Shown here: positions 35,196 to 43,240 of the stretch, in pieces
Layout: each line of letters begins with the position of its first letter
Numbering within the stretch: the first letter of the stretch is position 1
Source: Bog-473 sp963745175
GTDB taxonomy: Bacteria; Actinomycetota; Acidimicrobiia; Acidimicrobiales; RAAP-2
NCBI GenBank assembly: GCA_963745175.1
Contig: CAVUWK010000008.1
Coordinates: forward strand, 186,001 to 250,000
Direction: 5' to 3'
Length of the DNA stretch: 64,000 bases
Notes under the pieces: generated by a model
Databases searched by the model: none
What the model saw: only the letters and a program-made list of their open reading frames with translations
What the model was told of the DNA's origin: nothing
Program-made: the position numbers and the translations under genes

Positions 35196-35914
35196 TCGAA
35201 GTCGTCCGGGACGGTCACACCCGCCATGGACGCCGTGTCCACCTGCTCCCCGAGATGCGTCAGGACCAGGTGCACGTCGGGGTGGGCGGCCTGGAGGGCG
35301 CCGACCGCCTTCTCGTCCATGTGCGTGACCGGGACCCCGGCCGGGGTGTGTCGGCCGTTGCACTCCACCACCAGCACCTCGGCCTCGCGGGCCAGCTCGC
35401 TGAGACCCGGGCACGGGGTGGTGTCGCCCGAGTAGGCGACGACCTGCCTGCCGCGGTCGAACAGGTAGCCGAAGCAGCGCAGGTACGGCACGTGCTCGAC
35501 CTCGACCGCCCGGAAGCGCAGCGGCCCCGCCTGCTGCCAGCTCCCGTCGACCTCGACGAAGCGCAGGTCGAGGTTGGCCTGGGCCAGCGCGGTCACGCTG
35601 CGCACCGCCCCGGCCTCGTTCATGTTGGCCAGGTGGGCCTCGATCCCCGGCGGTCCTACGACGTGCAGCGTGCGTCCTGCGCCGGCCTCGGCCGCCGCCA
35701 GGAGGAGGAAGGGCCACCCGAAGCAGTGGTCGGCGTGGAAGTGCGAGACGACCACGACCTCGATCTGCTCCACGGTGAGGCCGCAGCGCGCCAGGTGCGG
35801 CAGGGCCGTGGGTGCGGGCTCGACCAGCACCGACCCGTCGATCACGAAGCTGTTCCAGTAGCGGCCCGGGGGGGCGAGGAAGTTGCCCGTCCCCAGGAAC
35901 GTCAGTTCGGTCAC
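35180..35914 (-). CDS. MBL-fold hydrolase (ribonuclease Z-like)
   Basis: Metallo-beta-lactamase-fold hydrolase, 244 residues, of the RNase Z-like/arylsulfatase-like subgroup. It starts VTELTFLGTGNFLAPPGRYW; the metal motif is VVVVSHFHADHCFGWPFLLL, with later ligands in VAYSGDTTPCPGLSELAREA and LVLTHLG. GTG start at 35914, overlapping the stop of the upstream DinB-like gene in its correct frame (GTGA). The frame is open further upstream only because of a frameshift in that neighbour, which gives a false 498-residue fusion. Substrate unknown. Confidence 0.87.
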   Translation of the reverse strand: MTELTFLGTGNFLAPPGRYWNSFVIDGSVLVEPAPTALPHLARCGLTVEQIEVVVVSHFHADHCFGWPFLLLAAAEAGAGRTLHVVGPPGIEAHLANMNEAGAVRSVTALAQANLDLRFVEVDGSWQQAGPLRFRAVEVEHVPYLRCFGYLFDRGRQVVAYSGDTTPCPGLSELAREAEVLVVECNGRHTPAGVPVTHMDEKAVGALQAAHPDVHLVLTHLGEQVDTASMAGVTVPDDFERLTV

Positions 35915-36655
35915 CGGGTGTCGGCCAGGGAAAGCAGCGCCGCCACCAGAATCGGGTCGCCCTCCACCGTCGTCGTCGGGGACGGGCAGGCGCCGGTAGA
36001 GCATGAGGACCAGGTCCGACGCCGAGGCCCGCAGCTCGGAGACCCGGCTGGCGCGCTCGCCAGCGGACCCGGAAACGCGCCAGCTGGCCCCGGTGTCGGT
36101 GGCCGTCAGCGTGACGGCACCCGGCAGAGAGGCCAGGTCGGAGCCGACCATGATCTCTATGAACTCGGGCACCCCGTCGTCGGCCAGCCCGGGGTGGAGC
36201 GGCGCCGACGCCCCCGTCACGCCCTCGGCGTCCCAGCGGTGCACCGACACCTCCTGCGCCTGGTGCCGGCCCACCGCACCCGCCGTGTGGGGCTCAGGCC
36301 ACCACGCCCAGCACGGCGCGTCGGCGCCGACCTCGCGCAAGGCGCCAAGCAGTGAATAGGTGCACCAGCCCAGCCAGGCCAGCAGGTCGCTGTCCTCGGG
36401 AAAGGCCGTCAGCTCGGCCCCGGAGCGCTGGTTGGGGTTCTGCGCCCGCACGTTCTCGCCCCAGTACCACTGCACCTCTCCGATGTGATGGGCCAGGTCG
36501 CGCACCGACCACTCCGGGGTGGACGGCACCCTCGCCTCGAGATCGAGTGCCGCCACGGTGTCAGCCATGCGGCGGCTCTCCGCCGCGATGATCTCGAGCC
36601 TGTCGCCGAAGCCGAAGTGCTCGCTGGGGTGCCCCTCGACGCTCGCGACCGTCAT
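35911..36655 (-). pseudogene. Maleylpyruvate isomerase-like mycothiol-dependent protein, frameshifted at 3' end
   Basis: DinB/MDMPI-fold protein, about 247 residues. The N-terminal helix pair carries EWSVRDLAHHIGEVQWYWGE with the metal-binding His, and WDAEGVTGASAPLHPGLADD completes the metal site; the C-terminal domain has VTLTATDTGASWRVSG and ASASDLVLMLYRRLPVP. After that, deleting one C of a CCCC run near 35975 gives the natural ending TTTVEGDPILVAALLSLADT with stop at 35911. As given, the frame instead continues into the MBL gene. Such proteins use mycothiol, so the cell probably makes this actinobacterial thiol. Start ATG 36655 has no clear ribosome site. Confidence 0.83.
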
Positions 36656-36818
36656 GCGGCGAACGGCGTTGCCCACGGCGCCGGCGACCGGCGATGTCTC
36701 CCCGGACTCTCAACGAACCTGTTTACAGTTCCAAAAAACATCGCCGGCCCGTGGGGCCGCACCGACCCGCAGGGCCACGCGAGCCCGCTGGGCGACACGA
36801 GGACGGCGGGCGACCGCC

Positions 36819-38123
36819 TCACGGCGCCTTGATCAGCAGCTCGCCGCCGAGATACGGCGCCAGACACTCGGGCAGCAACACCGTCCCGTCCGACTGGCGC
36901 CCGTTCTCCACCAGGGCGGCCCACATACGCGGCCAGGCCAGCGCCGACCCGTTCACCGTGTGCACCAGTTGGAGCGGACCCCCGCCAGCCGGGCGGAAGC
37001 GCACGTTGGCCCGCCGGGCCTGATAGTCGCGGAACCAGCTGACCGAGCTCACCTCGAGCCAGCGGTCGACGCCCGGCGCGTAGGCCTCGAGGTCGAAGGT
37101 GCGCGCCGCTGACCCGCCGAGGTCCCCGCAGCACAGGTCGAGCACCCGGTAGGTCAGCTCGAGCTCCTGGAGCATCGACTCGGCCCGCCCCAAGATGTCG
37201 GCCTGCGCATCGAGCGCGTCCTCGGGCGTGGTGTAGGCGAACAGCTCCACCTTGTCGAACTCGTGCACGCGCAGCAGACCCCGGGTGTCGCGCCCGGCCG
37301 AGCCAGCCTCGCGGCGATAGCAGGCCGTCGCCGCGGTGAATCGCAGCGGGAGTTGGGACTCCTCCAGGATCTCGCCCCGGTGCATGGAGGTGAGTGGCAC
37401 CTCGGCCGTCGGGATCAGCCACAGGTCGTCGCGCTCGAGGTGGTACGCGTCGTCGGCGAACTTGGGCAGGTGGCCCGTCGAGGTCATCGTCTCGGTCAGC
37501 ACCACCGTCGGCGGGCGGATCTCCTCGTAGGCCGGCGAGTGGCGGTCGATGGCGAACGCGGTGAGCGCACGCAGCAGCCGCGCCCCGGGACCCCGGTAGA
37601 GGGGGAACATGGAGCCGGCCAGCCGCGCGCCTCGCTCCATGTCGAGGATCTGCAGCGACTCGCCGATCTCCCAGTGCGGGACCTCCTGGTGTCCCGCCCG
37701 TCCGGGTTCCGGCCGCCCGGCCTCCTGCCCCGGCCACCACCGGCGGACCTCCACGTTGTCGTCCTCGCCCACCCCGTCCGGCGCGTCCTCCGCCGGGATG
37801 TTGGGGAGGTAGAGCAGCCCGGTCTGCCGCTTCTCCAGGAAGGCCTCGGCCTCGGCGGCGGCGACCTTCTCGTCGTCGCCCAGCTCGCGGCTCCGGCTGC
37901 TGAGCTCGGTGGCCCGGGTCTCGTCGCCCGCCTTCTTGGCCTGCCCGACCAGGCGCGAGAGCTCCTTGACCTCGGCCCGCATGTCCTCGGCGACGCGTAA
38001 CCGCGCGCTCCACGCCCTGTCCGCCTCCATCACCGCGTCGACTTCGGCCGCCTCGACGCCCCGCCGGGCCAGCGCGGCCTTGACCGCGTCAGGATCGTCA
38101 CGGAGCAGCCGGATATCGATCAC
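36819..38123 (-). CDS. serS: Seryl-tRNA synthetase
   Basis: Class II serine-tRNA ligase, 434 residues, charging tRNA-Ser (and tRNA-Sec where present). N-terminal coiled-coil tRNA-binding arm: MIDIRLLRDDPDAVKAALAR through ELGDDEKVAAAEAEAFLEKR. Catalytic core: TAEVPLTSMHRGEILEE, motif 2 ATACYRREAGSAGRDTRGLL then RVHEFDKVELFAY, and motif 3 VNGSALAWPRMWAALVENGR. Position and length are normal for the family. Divergent from the ABC transporter gene with 26 bases between. The 163 bases between its stop and the MDMPI start show no gene. Confidence 0.97.
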   Translation of the reverse strand: MIDIRLLRDDPDAVKAALARRGVEAAEVDAVMEADRAWSARLRVAEDMRAEVKELSRLVGQAKKAGDETRATELSSRSRELGDDEKVAAAEAEAFLEKRQTGLLYLPNIPAEDAPDGVGEDDNVEVRRWWPGQEAGRPEPGRAGHQEVPHWEIGESLQILDMERGARLAGSMFPLYRGPGARLLRALTAFAIDRHSPAYEEIRPPTVVLTETMTSTGHLPKFADDAYHLERDDLWLIPTAEVPLTSMHRGEILEESQLPLRFTAATACYRREAGSAGRDTRGLLRVHEFDKVELFAYTTPEDALDAQADILGRAESMLQELELTYRVLDLCCGDLGGSAARTFDLEAYAPGVDRWLEVSSVSWFRDYQARRANVRFRPAGGGPLQLVHTVNGSALAWPRMWAALVENGRQSDGTVLLPECLAPYLGGELLIKAP

Positions 38124-38149
38124 TCCTGCTCAAAGTAGCCTGCGACGCC

Positions 38150-39169
38150 GTGCCAGCCGTCGAGGTCACCGGCCTCATCGTGCGCTACGGACCCGCCGGC
38201 ACACCCGCCGCGGTCGACGGCCTCGACCTGGCCGCAGAGGCAGGCGAGGTGGTCGTCGTGCTCGGGCCCAACGGTGCCGGCAAGACGTCGACGGTCGAGA
38301 CGCTCGAGGGTTACCGCCGCCCGGTCGCCGGAGAGGCGCGCGTCCTGGGCCTCGACCCCATCGCCGACCACGCCGCGCTCAGCGGTCGCGTCGGGGTGAT
38401 GCTCCAGCGCGGCGGCGTGTACCCCATGCTGGGGCCGCGCCGAGTGCTCGAGCTCTTCGCCGGCTACTACCCCGACGCCGTGCCGGCGGGCGACCTGCTC
38501 GACCTCGTCGGCCTGCGCGCCGTCGCCGCCACGCCCTGGCGTCACCTCTCGGGCGGCGAGCAGCAACGGCTCTCCCTCGCGCTGGCCCTGGTCGGGCGGC
38601 CGGAGGTGGCCTTCCTCGACGAGCCGACGGCCGGGGTGGACCCCGAGGGCCGCATCGCCGTGCGCGCCGTGGTGGCCGACATGAGGGAGAGGGGCGTGTG
38701 CGTGGTCCTCACCACGCACGAGCTGGGCGAGGCCGAACGGATGGCGGACCGCATCGTGATCCTGTCCTCGGGCCGGGTCGTGCTGGAGGGCACGCCGCAC
38801 GGCCTGACCACCGGTGCCGGGCCTGCCGGCGGCGCACCACCCGTCATCACCTTTGGGGCGCCGCCGGCGCTCGACACCGCGGCGCTGGCCGCGGCGGTCG
38901 GGACGGGGACCGTGGTCAACGAGACCGCACCCGGGCGCTACCGGGTCGAGGCCTCGGACGTTGCGACCCCCGCCGTCACCGCGGCGGTGGCCACGTACCT
39001 GGCCGCGCGCGGCGCCACCCTCACCGACCTGGTGGCGGGCAAGACCCTCGAGGACGTGTACTTCGAGACGGTGGGGGCGGCCGCCCTCACGGCGGCCGGC
39101 GAGGCGCCGGTGGACCAGGCCGACGCGACCGGGCGCCGCGGCCGCGGCCGGGGGAGGCGTTCCCGGTGA
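38150..39169 (+). CDS. ABC transporter ATP-binding protein
   Basis: ABC-2 type exporter ATPase, 339 residues. Walker A is VVVLGPNGAGKTSTVETLEG, Q-loop VMLQRGGVYPML, signature HLSGGEQQRLSLALAL, Walker B EVAFLDEPTAGVDPEGR and H-loop VLTTHELGEAERMADR. A C-terminal accessory domain (residues 230-310) precedes an Arg-rich tail. GTG start 38150, and its stop overlaps the permease start (GTGA). Probably exports a lipid or drug; members of this group (DrrA/NodI-like) are often found alone with one permease, as here. Confidence 0.93.
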   Translation: MPAVEVTGLIVRYGPAGTPAAVDGLDLAAEAGEVVVVLGPNGAGKTSTVETLEGYRRPVAGEARVLGLDPIADHAALSGRVGVMLQRGGVYPMLGPRRVLELFAGYYPDAVPAGDLLDLVGLRAVAATPWRHLSGGEQQRLSLALALVGRPEVAFLDEPTAGVDPEGRIAVRAVVADMRERGVCVVLTTHELGEAERMADRIVILSSGRVVLEGTPHGLTTGAGPAGGAPPVITFGAPPALDTAALAAAVGTGTVVNETAPGRYRVEASDVATPAVTAAVATYLAARGATLTDLVAGKTLEDVYFETVGAAALTAAGEAPVDQADATGRRGRGRGRRSR

Positions 39170-39930
39170 GCGTGACGAGCCCCACCGTCGGGACCCTGCG
39201 GCCGCTGAGGGCGCAGACCAGCGCCGAGATCTACATGACCCTGCGCCGCGGCGAGACGCTCCTGTTGACCCTTGGCATCCCCGTCGTGTTCCTGCTCTTC
39301 TTCTCCAAGGTCTCGGTGGTCTCGACCCCGACCACCACGCCAGCCAATTTCTTCGTGCCCGGCATCCTGGCCCTCGCCGTCATGTCGACGGCCATGGTGT
39401 CCCTCGGCATCGCCACCGGGTTCGAGCGCGGCTACGGCGTCCTCAAGCGGCTGGGCGCCACCCCGCTCGGCCGCCCGCGCCTGCTCGGCGCCAAGATCGT
39501 CACGATCGTCGCCGTCGAGCTGCTGCAGGCCGCCGTCCTGCTGCCGGTCGGACTGGCCCTCGGCTGGAACCCGGGTGGCGGCGGCACGGCGGCGGTGGCC
39601 GGCGCCGTCGGCGCCGTGCTGCTGGGCTCGGCCGCCTTCGCCGGCATCGGTCTCCTCATGGCCGGCACGCTGCGGGCCGAGGTGAACCTGGCCGCGGCCA
39701 ACGGCCTCTATCTCATCTTGCTCTTGCTCGGCGGCATGATCGTCCCGATCTCGAAGCTGCCCAGCGGGCTGGCCGACTTCGCGAAGCTGCTGCCGGCCGA
39801 GGCGCTGTCCGCCGCGCTGCACGCCACCCTCGGCGCAGGCGCCGCAGTGCCGGCGGAGTCCTGGGCCGTTCTGGCGGTCTGGGCCGTGGCGGCACCGCTG
39901 GCCGCCGCGCTCACCTTCAAATGGGAATGA
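39166..39930 (+). CDS. ABC-2 type transporter permease
   Basis: Membrane permease, 254 residues, six hydrophobic segments (LLLTLGIPVVFLLFFSKVSV, FFVPGILALAVMSTAMVSLG, IVTIVAVELLQAAVLLPVGL, AVLLGSAAFAGIGLLMAGTL, LYLILLLLGGMIVPIS, SWAVLAVWAVAAPLAAALTF). It is the partner of the preceding ATPase; the GTG start at 39166 overlaps its stop. Ends 35 nt before the end of the convergent TlpA-like gene. Confidence 0.92.
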   Translation: MSVTSPTVGTLRPLRAQTSAEIYMTLRRGETLLLTLGIPVVFLLFFSKVSVVSTPTTTPANFFVPGILALAVMSTAMVSLGIATGFERGYGVLKRLGATPLGRPRLLGAKIVTIVAVELLQAAVLLPVGLALGWNPGGGGTAAVAGAVGAVLLGSAAFAGIGLLMAGTLRAEVNLAAANGLYLILLLLGGMIVPISKLPSGLADFAKLLPAEALSAALHATLGAGAAVPAESWAVLAVWAVAAPLAAALTFKWE

Positions 39931-39964
39931 CCGACCCCTTCACCTTCGACGCCGCGATGGCCGC

Positions 39965-40630
39965 CTACGCCGCGTTGGACAGGAGCGCCCGCTCGTCGGC
40001 CGTCAGCGACGAGGGCGTGAGCACGGCGCCCGGCACGATCTTGGCGATCGTGCCGTCGCCGTTGACGAACACCGCATAGGGGTCGCCGTGGAACGCGAAG
40101 AGCCCGCTGGTCACACTGACGTCGGGGTCGTAGGCGACAGGAAACGTCACCCCCGCGCTATGGATGAACGAGCGGGCACTCGACGTGGAGTCCTCGCTGT
40201 CCACGCCGATGACCCGGATCCCCGCCAGCGCACCGCCCGCGCGGTCCTGTCGCGCCACTGCGGCGGCCAACGGCGGGAGCTCCTGGTGGCAACTCGGGCA
40301 CCAATTCCCGAAGAACAGGAGAACCGCCGGCTTGCCGTTCGCACCACCGTCGGATGACACCGAGACCTGCGCCGGACCGGATGGACCGATGTTCTGGCGC
40401 GTGAAGCTCGGCACCGGTCCCCCGTCGTGGGGTGTGTCCGTCGAGCTCGGACTCGTGCCGAAGCTGGTCGTCAGCCCGATGACCACGATGATCAGGAGAC
40501 CGATGCCGAGGCCGAGGCCGATGAACCGCTTCCGGGGTCGGCGGACCACCGGGGCGCCGTCCGCCCCGGGCGCCGCATCCGCCCCAGGCGCAGGCAAAGG
40601 CCCCGGAGCAGGAGGAGGTGCTTCGGTCAT
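39965..40630 (-). CDS. TlpA/ResA-like membrane-anchored thioredoxin
   Basis: Thioredoxin-fold protein facing the outside of the cell, 221 residues. A 34-residue Pro/Ala-rich cytoplasmic tail is followed by one TM helix (FIGLGLGIGLLIIVVIGLTT). The redox domain has VLLFFGNWCPSCHQELPPL with the CxxC pair, plus DPYAVFVNGDGTIAKIV. Such proteins reduce apocytochrome or cytochrome oxidase (Cu-A) cysteines, which fits the neighbouring haem A genes ctaB and ctaA. Start ATG 40630; 12 nt separate it from ctaB in the same direction. Confidence 0.9.
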   Translation of the reverse strand: MTEAPPPAPGPLPAPGADAAPGADGAPVVRRPRKRFIGLGLGIGLLIIVVIGLTTSFGTSPSSTDTPHDGGPVPSFTRQNIGPSGPAQVSVSSDGGANGKPAVLLFFGNWCPSCHQELPPLAAAVARQDRAGGALAGIRVIGVDSEDSTSSARSFIHSAGVTFPVAYDPDVSVTSGLFAFHGDPYAVFVNGDGTIAKIVPGAVLTPSSLTADERALLSNAA

Positions 40631-40642
40631 CGATCGGGGAGA

Positions 40643-41578
40643 TTAGTGAAGGTGGTTGGAGATGAGTACGTCGCCCGCCATGGCCACGAACAGCACGGTG
40701 AGGTAGGTGATGGAGAACCCGAAGACCTTCATGGCGTCGCGCCCGGTCACCTGCCCGTTCTGGGCCAGCCCCCACAGGCGGGTCACGAGGTAGAGGAACC
40801 CGGCGCCCAGCACGGCGGCGGTGATCATGTAGATCCAGCCGAGATGGGCCACCGGCCCGAAGACGAAAGACACTGCCACCAAGGCCACCGTGTAATAGAC
40901 GATCTCTGTGGTGGTGCGCTTCATGGAGGCCACCACCGGCAACATCGGCACGTCGGCCGCCCGGTAGTCCTCCTTGTAGCGCACTGCCAGTGACCAGAAG
41001 TGCGGCGGGGTCCAGATGAAGATGATGGCGAAGAGCACCACCGGCGCCCAGGCCAGGCTGTCGGTGACCGCCGCCCAGCCGACCAGCACCGGCACCGCGC
41101 CCGCCGCGCCGCCGATCACGATGTTCTGCGTCGAGCGGCGCTTGAGCCACAGGGTGTACACGAAGACATAGAAGAGGGTGGCCGAGATGGCCAGCACGGC
41201 CGACAGCAGGTTGACGACGAGCCACAGCTCCACGAACGCCGCTACCTCGAGTGCCAGCGCGAAGACAAGCGCCGCGGTGGGCGTCATGGCGCCGGTCACC
41301 AGCGGGCGGTTCTTGGTCCGCTTCATCAGGCGGTCGATGTCGCGGTCCACCACCATGTTGATCGCGTTGGCCCCGCCGGCCGCCAGCGCCCCACCGGCCA
41401 ACGTGGCGGCCATGAGCCAGAGCGGGGGCAGGCCGCGCTGCGCCACCACCATGGTGGGGAGCGTCGTGACCAGCAGGAGCTCGATGATCCGTGGCTTGGT
41501 CAGGGCCACGTAGGCCCCGACGGTCGACCACGACCGCTTCGCTTGCCGGCCCGCGAGGGCGGGCGCCTCGATGGACAT
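40643..41578 (-). CDS. ctaB: Protohaem IX farnesyltransferase (haem O synthase)
   Basis: UbiA-family membrane prenyltransferase, 311 residues, joining farnesyl diphosphate to haem B to give haem O for aa3-type oxidases. First Asp-rich motif: NAINMVVDRDIDRLMKRTKN; second region: VRYKEDYRAADVPMLPVVAS. About nine TM segments, with the family N-terminal YVALTKPRIIELLLVTTLP. Start ATG 41578; a much longer open frame upstream is antisense to ctaA and rejected. Divergent from ctaA 66 bases away, so haem A synthesis is encoded by adjacent divergent genes, as in many actinobacteria. Confidence 0.96.
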   Translation of the reverse strand: MSIEAPALAGRQAKRSWSTVGAYVALTKPRIIELLLVTTLPTMVVAQRGLPPLWLMAATLAGGALAAGGANAINMVVDRDIDRLMKRTKNRPLVTGAMTPTAALVFALALEVAAFVELWLVVNLLSAVLAISATLFYVFVYTLWLKRRSTQNIVIGGAAGAVPVLVGWAAVTDSLAWAPVVLFAIIFIWTPPHFWSLAVRYKEDYRAADVPMLPVVASMKRTTTEIVYYTVALVAVSFVFGPVAHLGWIYMITAAVLGAGFLYLVTRLWGLAQNGQVTGRDAMKVFGFSITYLTVLFVAMAGDVLISNHLH

Positions 41579-41644
41579 GTCCTGGCAGCCTACGGCGGAG
41601 GCTCGCCCGGGACCAGGCGACGGGCGCCGGTACGCTTGGCCAGA

Positions 41645-42613
41645 GTGTCGCGGCGCCGCACCCCCACCGTCTCGCCCTCGCTGAGCCACCGGCTCGACGT
41701 CCTGGCCCTGGTCCTGACGGCCCTCATCGTCGTGACCGGGGCGGCGGTCCGCCTGACCGGCTCCGGTCTCGGCTGCTCCGACTGGCCCGAGTGCTCGGTA
41801 GGGCACCTGACCCCGGCGCTGCAGTTCCACGGCCTGGTCGAGTTCGGCAACCGCCTGGTCACGGTCGTCCTCACCGTGGCGGTGATCGTGGCCTTCCTGG
41901 GCTCGGTCTTCCGCACCCAGCGCCGCCGCGATCTGGTCTGGCTGAGCGGGGGGCTGGTGGCCGGCGTGCTGGCGCAGGCCGTCCTCGGGGGGATCGTCGT
42001 CTACACCAAACTCAACCCCTACCTCGTCATGGTGCACTTCTTCGCCACCATGCTCCTGCTGGTCGACGCCGTCGTGCTGGTCCACCGCTCCACCCGCGAC
42101 TACACGCCCGGGTCGGCGCACCTGTTGGTGCCGCGGCCGGTGATCCGCCTCTTCTACGGCGCCCTGGCGCTCTTGGCGGTGGTGATCGCCGCCGGCACCG
42201 CCACGACCGGGGCCGGCCCGCACGCCGGCGACGCCTCGGGTCAGCAGGTGGCCAAGCGGATCCCCATTGCGCTGCGCGACATGGCCGAGCTTCACTCGAG
42301 CCTGGCCCTGCTCCTGGTCGGCATCACCATCGGCCTCGTCGTGGCCATCCACATGGGCGACGTACCGGAGCGGGTGCGCCGCGCCGCCCGCATCCTGATG
42401 GCGGTGATGGTGGCCCAGGCGGCGGTCGGGTACACGCAGTACTTCACCCACCTGCCCGCGCTCCTGGTGGAAGTCCACGTCCTCGGCGCCACCGCACTGG
42501 TGATCGGCTCCGTGCAGACGTTCCTCACCTGCACCTACCACGCGCCAGAGGTGCTGCCCGCCCCCCTTGTCCACGACACCTCGGCGCCGGGGGTCCCGAT
42601 CGGCGCCCATTAG
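41645..42613 (+). CDS. ctaA: Haem A synthase
   Basis: COX15/CtaA-family haem A synthase, 322 residues, eight TM helices. Conserved histidines occur in PALQFHGLVEFGNRLVTVVL and VMVHFFATMLLLVDAVVLVH in the first half, then RDMAELHSSLALLLVGITI and LLVEVHVLGATALVIGSVQ in the second. N-terminal RLTGSGLGCSDWPECSVG carries the extracellular cysteine pair seen in many members. Oxidises haem O methyl to formyl. GTG start at 41645. The tRNA-Glu gene follows 31 bases later. Confidence 0.95.
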   Translation: MSRRRTPTVSPSLSHRLDVLALVLTALIVVTGAAVRLTGSGLGCSDWPECSVGHLTPALQFHGLVEFGNRLVTVVLTVAVIVAFLGSVFRTQRRRDLVWLSGGLVAGVLAQAVLGGIVVYTKLNPYLVMVHFFATMLLLVDAVVLVHRSTRDYTPGSAHLLVPRPVIRLFYGALALLAVVIAAGTATTGAGPHAGDASGQQVAKRIPIALRDMAELHSSLALLLVGITIGLVVAIHMGDVPERVRRAARILMAVMVAQAAVGYTQYFTHLPALLVEVHVLGATALVIGSVQTFLTCTYHAPEVLPAPLVHDTSAPGVPIGAH

Positions 42614-42644
42614 GCTGACGAATTCCGTGCAAGCGGCACGGCCC

Positions 42645-42717
42645 GCCCCCATCGTCTAGCGGCCTAGGACACCGCCCTTTCACGGCGGCAGCACCGGTTC
42701 GAATCCGGTTGGGGGTG
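42645..42717 (+). tRNA. tRNA-Glu (anticodon TTC)
   Basis: A 73-nt cloverleaf: acceptor GCCCCCA/TGGGGGT with a G-T first pair, anticodon stem CCGCC/GGCGG around loop CTTTCAC, so the anticodon is TTC. T arm is CCGGTTCGAATCCGG. CCA is not encoded. Confidence 0.95.
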
Positions 42718-42767
42718 CTGGTTGGCCACACTGACATGGACTGGTTGCACCAAGGAGGGACGAAGCG

Positions 42768-43184
42768 ATGCGATTCAACCACATGGAGATGACGTTTCCG
42801 ATCGGGACCCTCACCGAGACGTTTCGTGACGACATCGACGCCTTCTATGGCCCTCTCTTTGGCTGGAGCGCACTCGACACCGAGGTGGCGGGCAAGTCGT
42901 GTCATCTGCTCACGGCCGAGCCGGACCAGTTCATACTTCTCGCGGAGAGTGACAAACCGATGCACTCGCCGGGCCACGACCACCTCGGCTTGTTACAGGA
43001 CTCGCGTGAAGAGGTCGACGAGCTGCTGGCTGCGTGTGAACGCTACGCCGAGAAGGACGATCGCGTGAAGATCAAGCGGTATGAAGACCTGGTCTATCCG
43101 GGACGAATCGTGCACACCTTCTACGTGAAGTACCTGTTGCCGGTCTACTTCGACGTGCACAGCTTCGAGCGCCCACGGGCGTAG
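42768..43184 (+). CDS. VOC (glyoxalase-like) family protein
   Basis: Vicinal-oxygen-chelate-fold protein, 138 residues; one fold unit of two beta-alpha-beta3 modules. It begins MRFNHMEMTFPIGTLTETFR, with a metal-ligand-type His in the first strand, and has DAFYGPLFGWSALDTEV, SPGHDHLGLLQDSREEVDEL and the final strand HTFYVKYLLPVYFDVHSF. Function unknown; the fold covers isomerases, dioxygenases and resistance proteins. ATG 42768 follows AAGGAGGGA, a strong ribosome site. Confidence 0.85.
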   Translation: MRFNHMEMTFPIGTLTETFRDDIDAFYGPLFGWSALDTEVAGKSCHLLTAEPDQFILLAESDKPMHSPGHDHLGLLQDSREEVDELLAACERYAEKDDRVKIKRYEDLVYPGRIVHTFYVKYLLPVYFDVHSFERPRA

Positions 43185-43240
43185 CCCGTCTGCGATCTCC
43201 CGACGGACAAGAACAAGGGCGCGCTGTTAGCCTGCCGCCG

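Noticed and set aside
35180..36676. Natural MDMPI-MBL fusion protein
   Set aside because: The correct MDMPI ending and a coupled GTG start are both present in the other frame; a one-base indel explains the join better.
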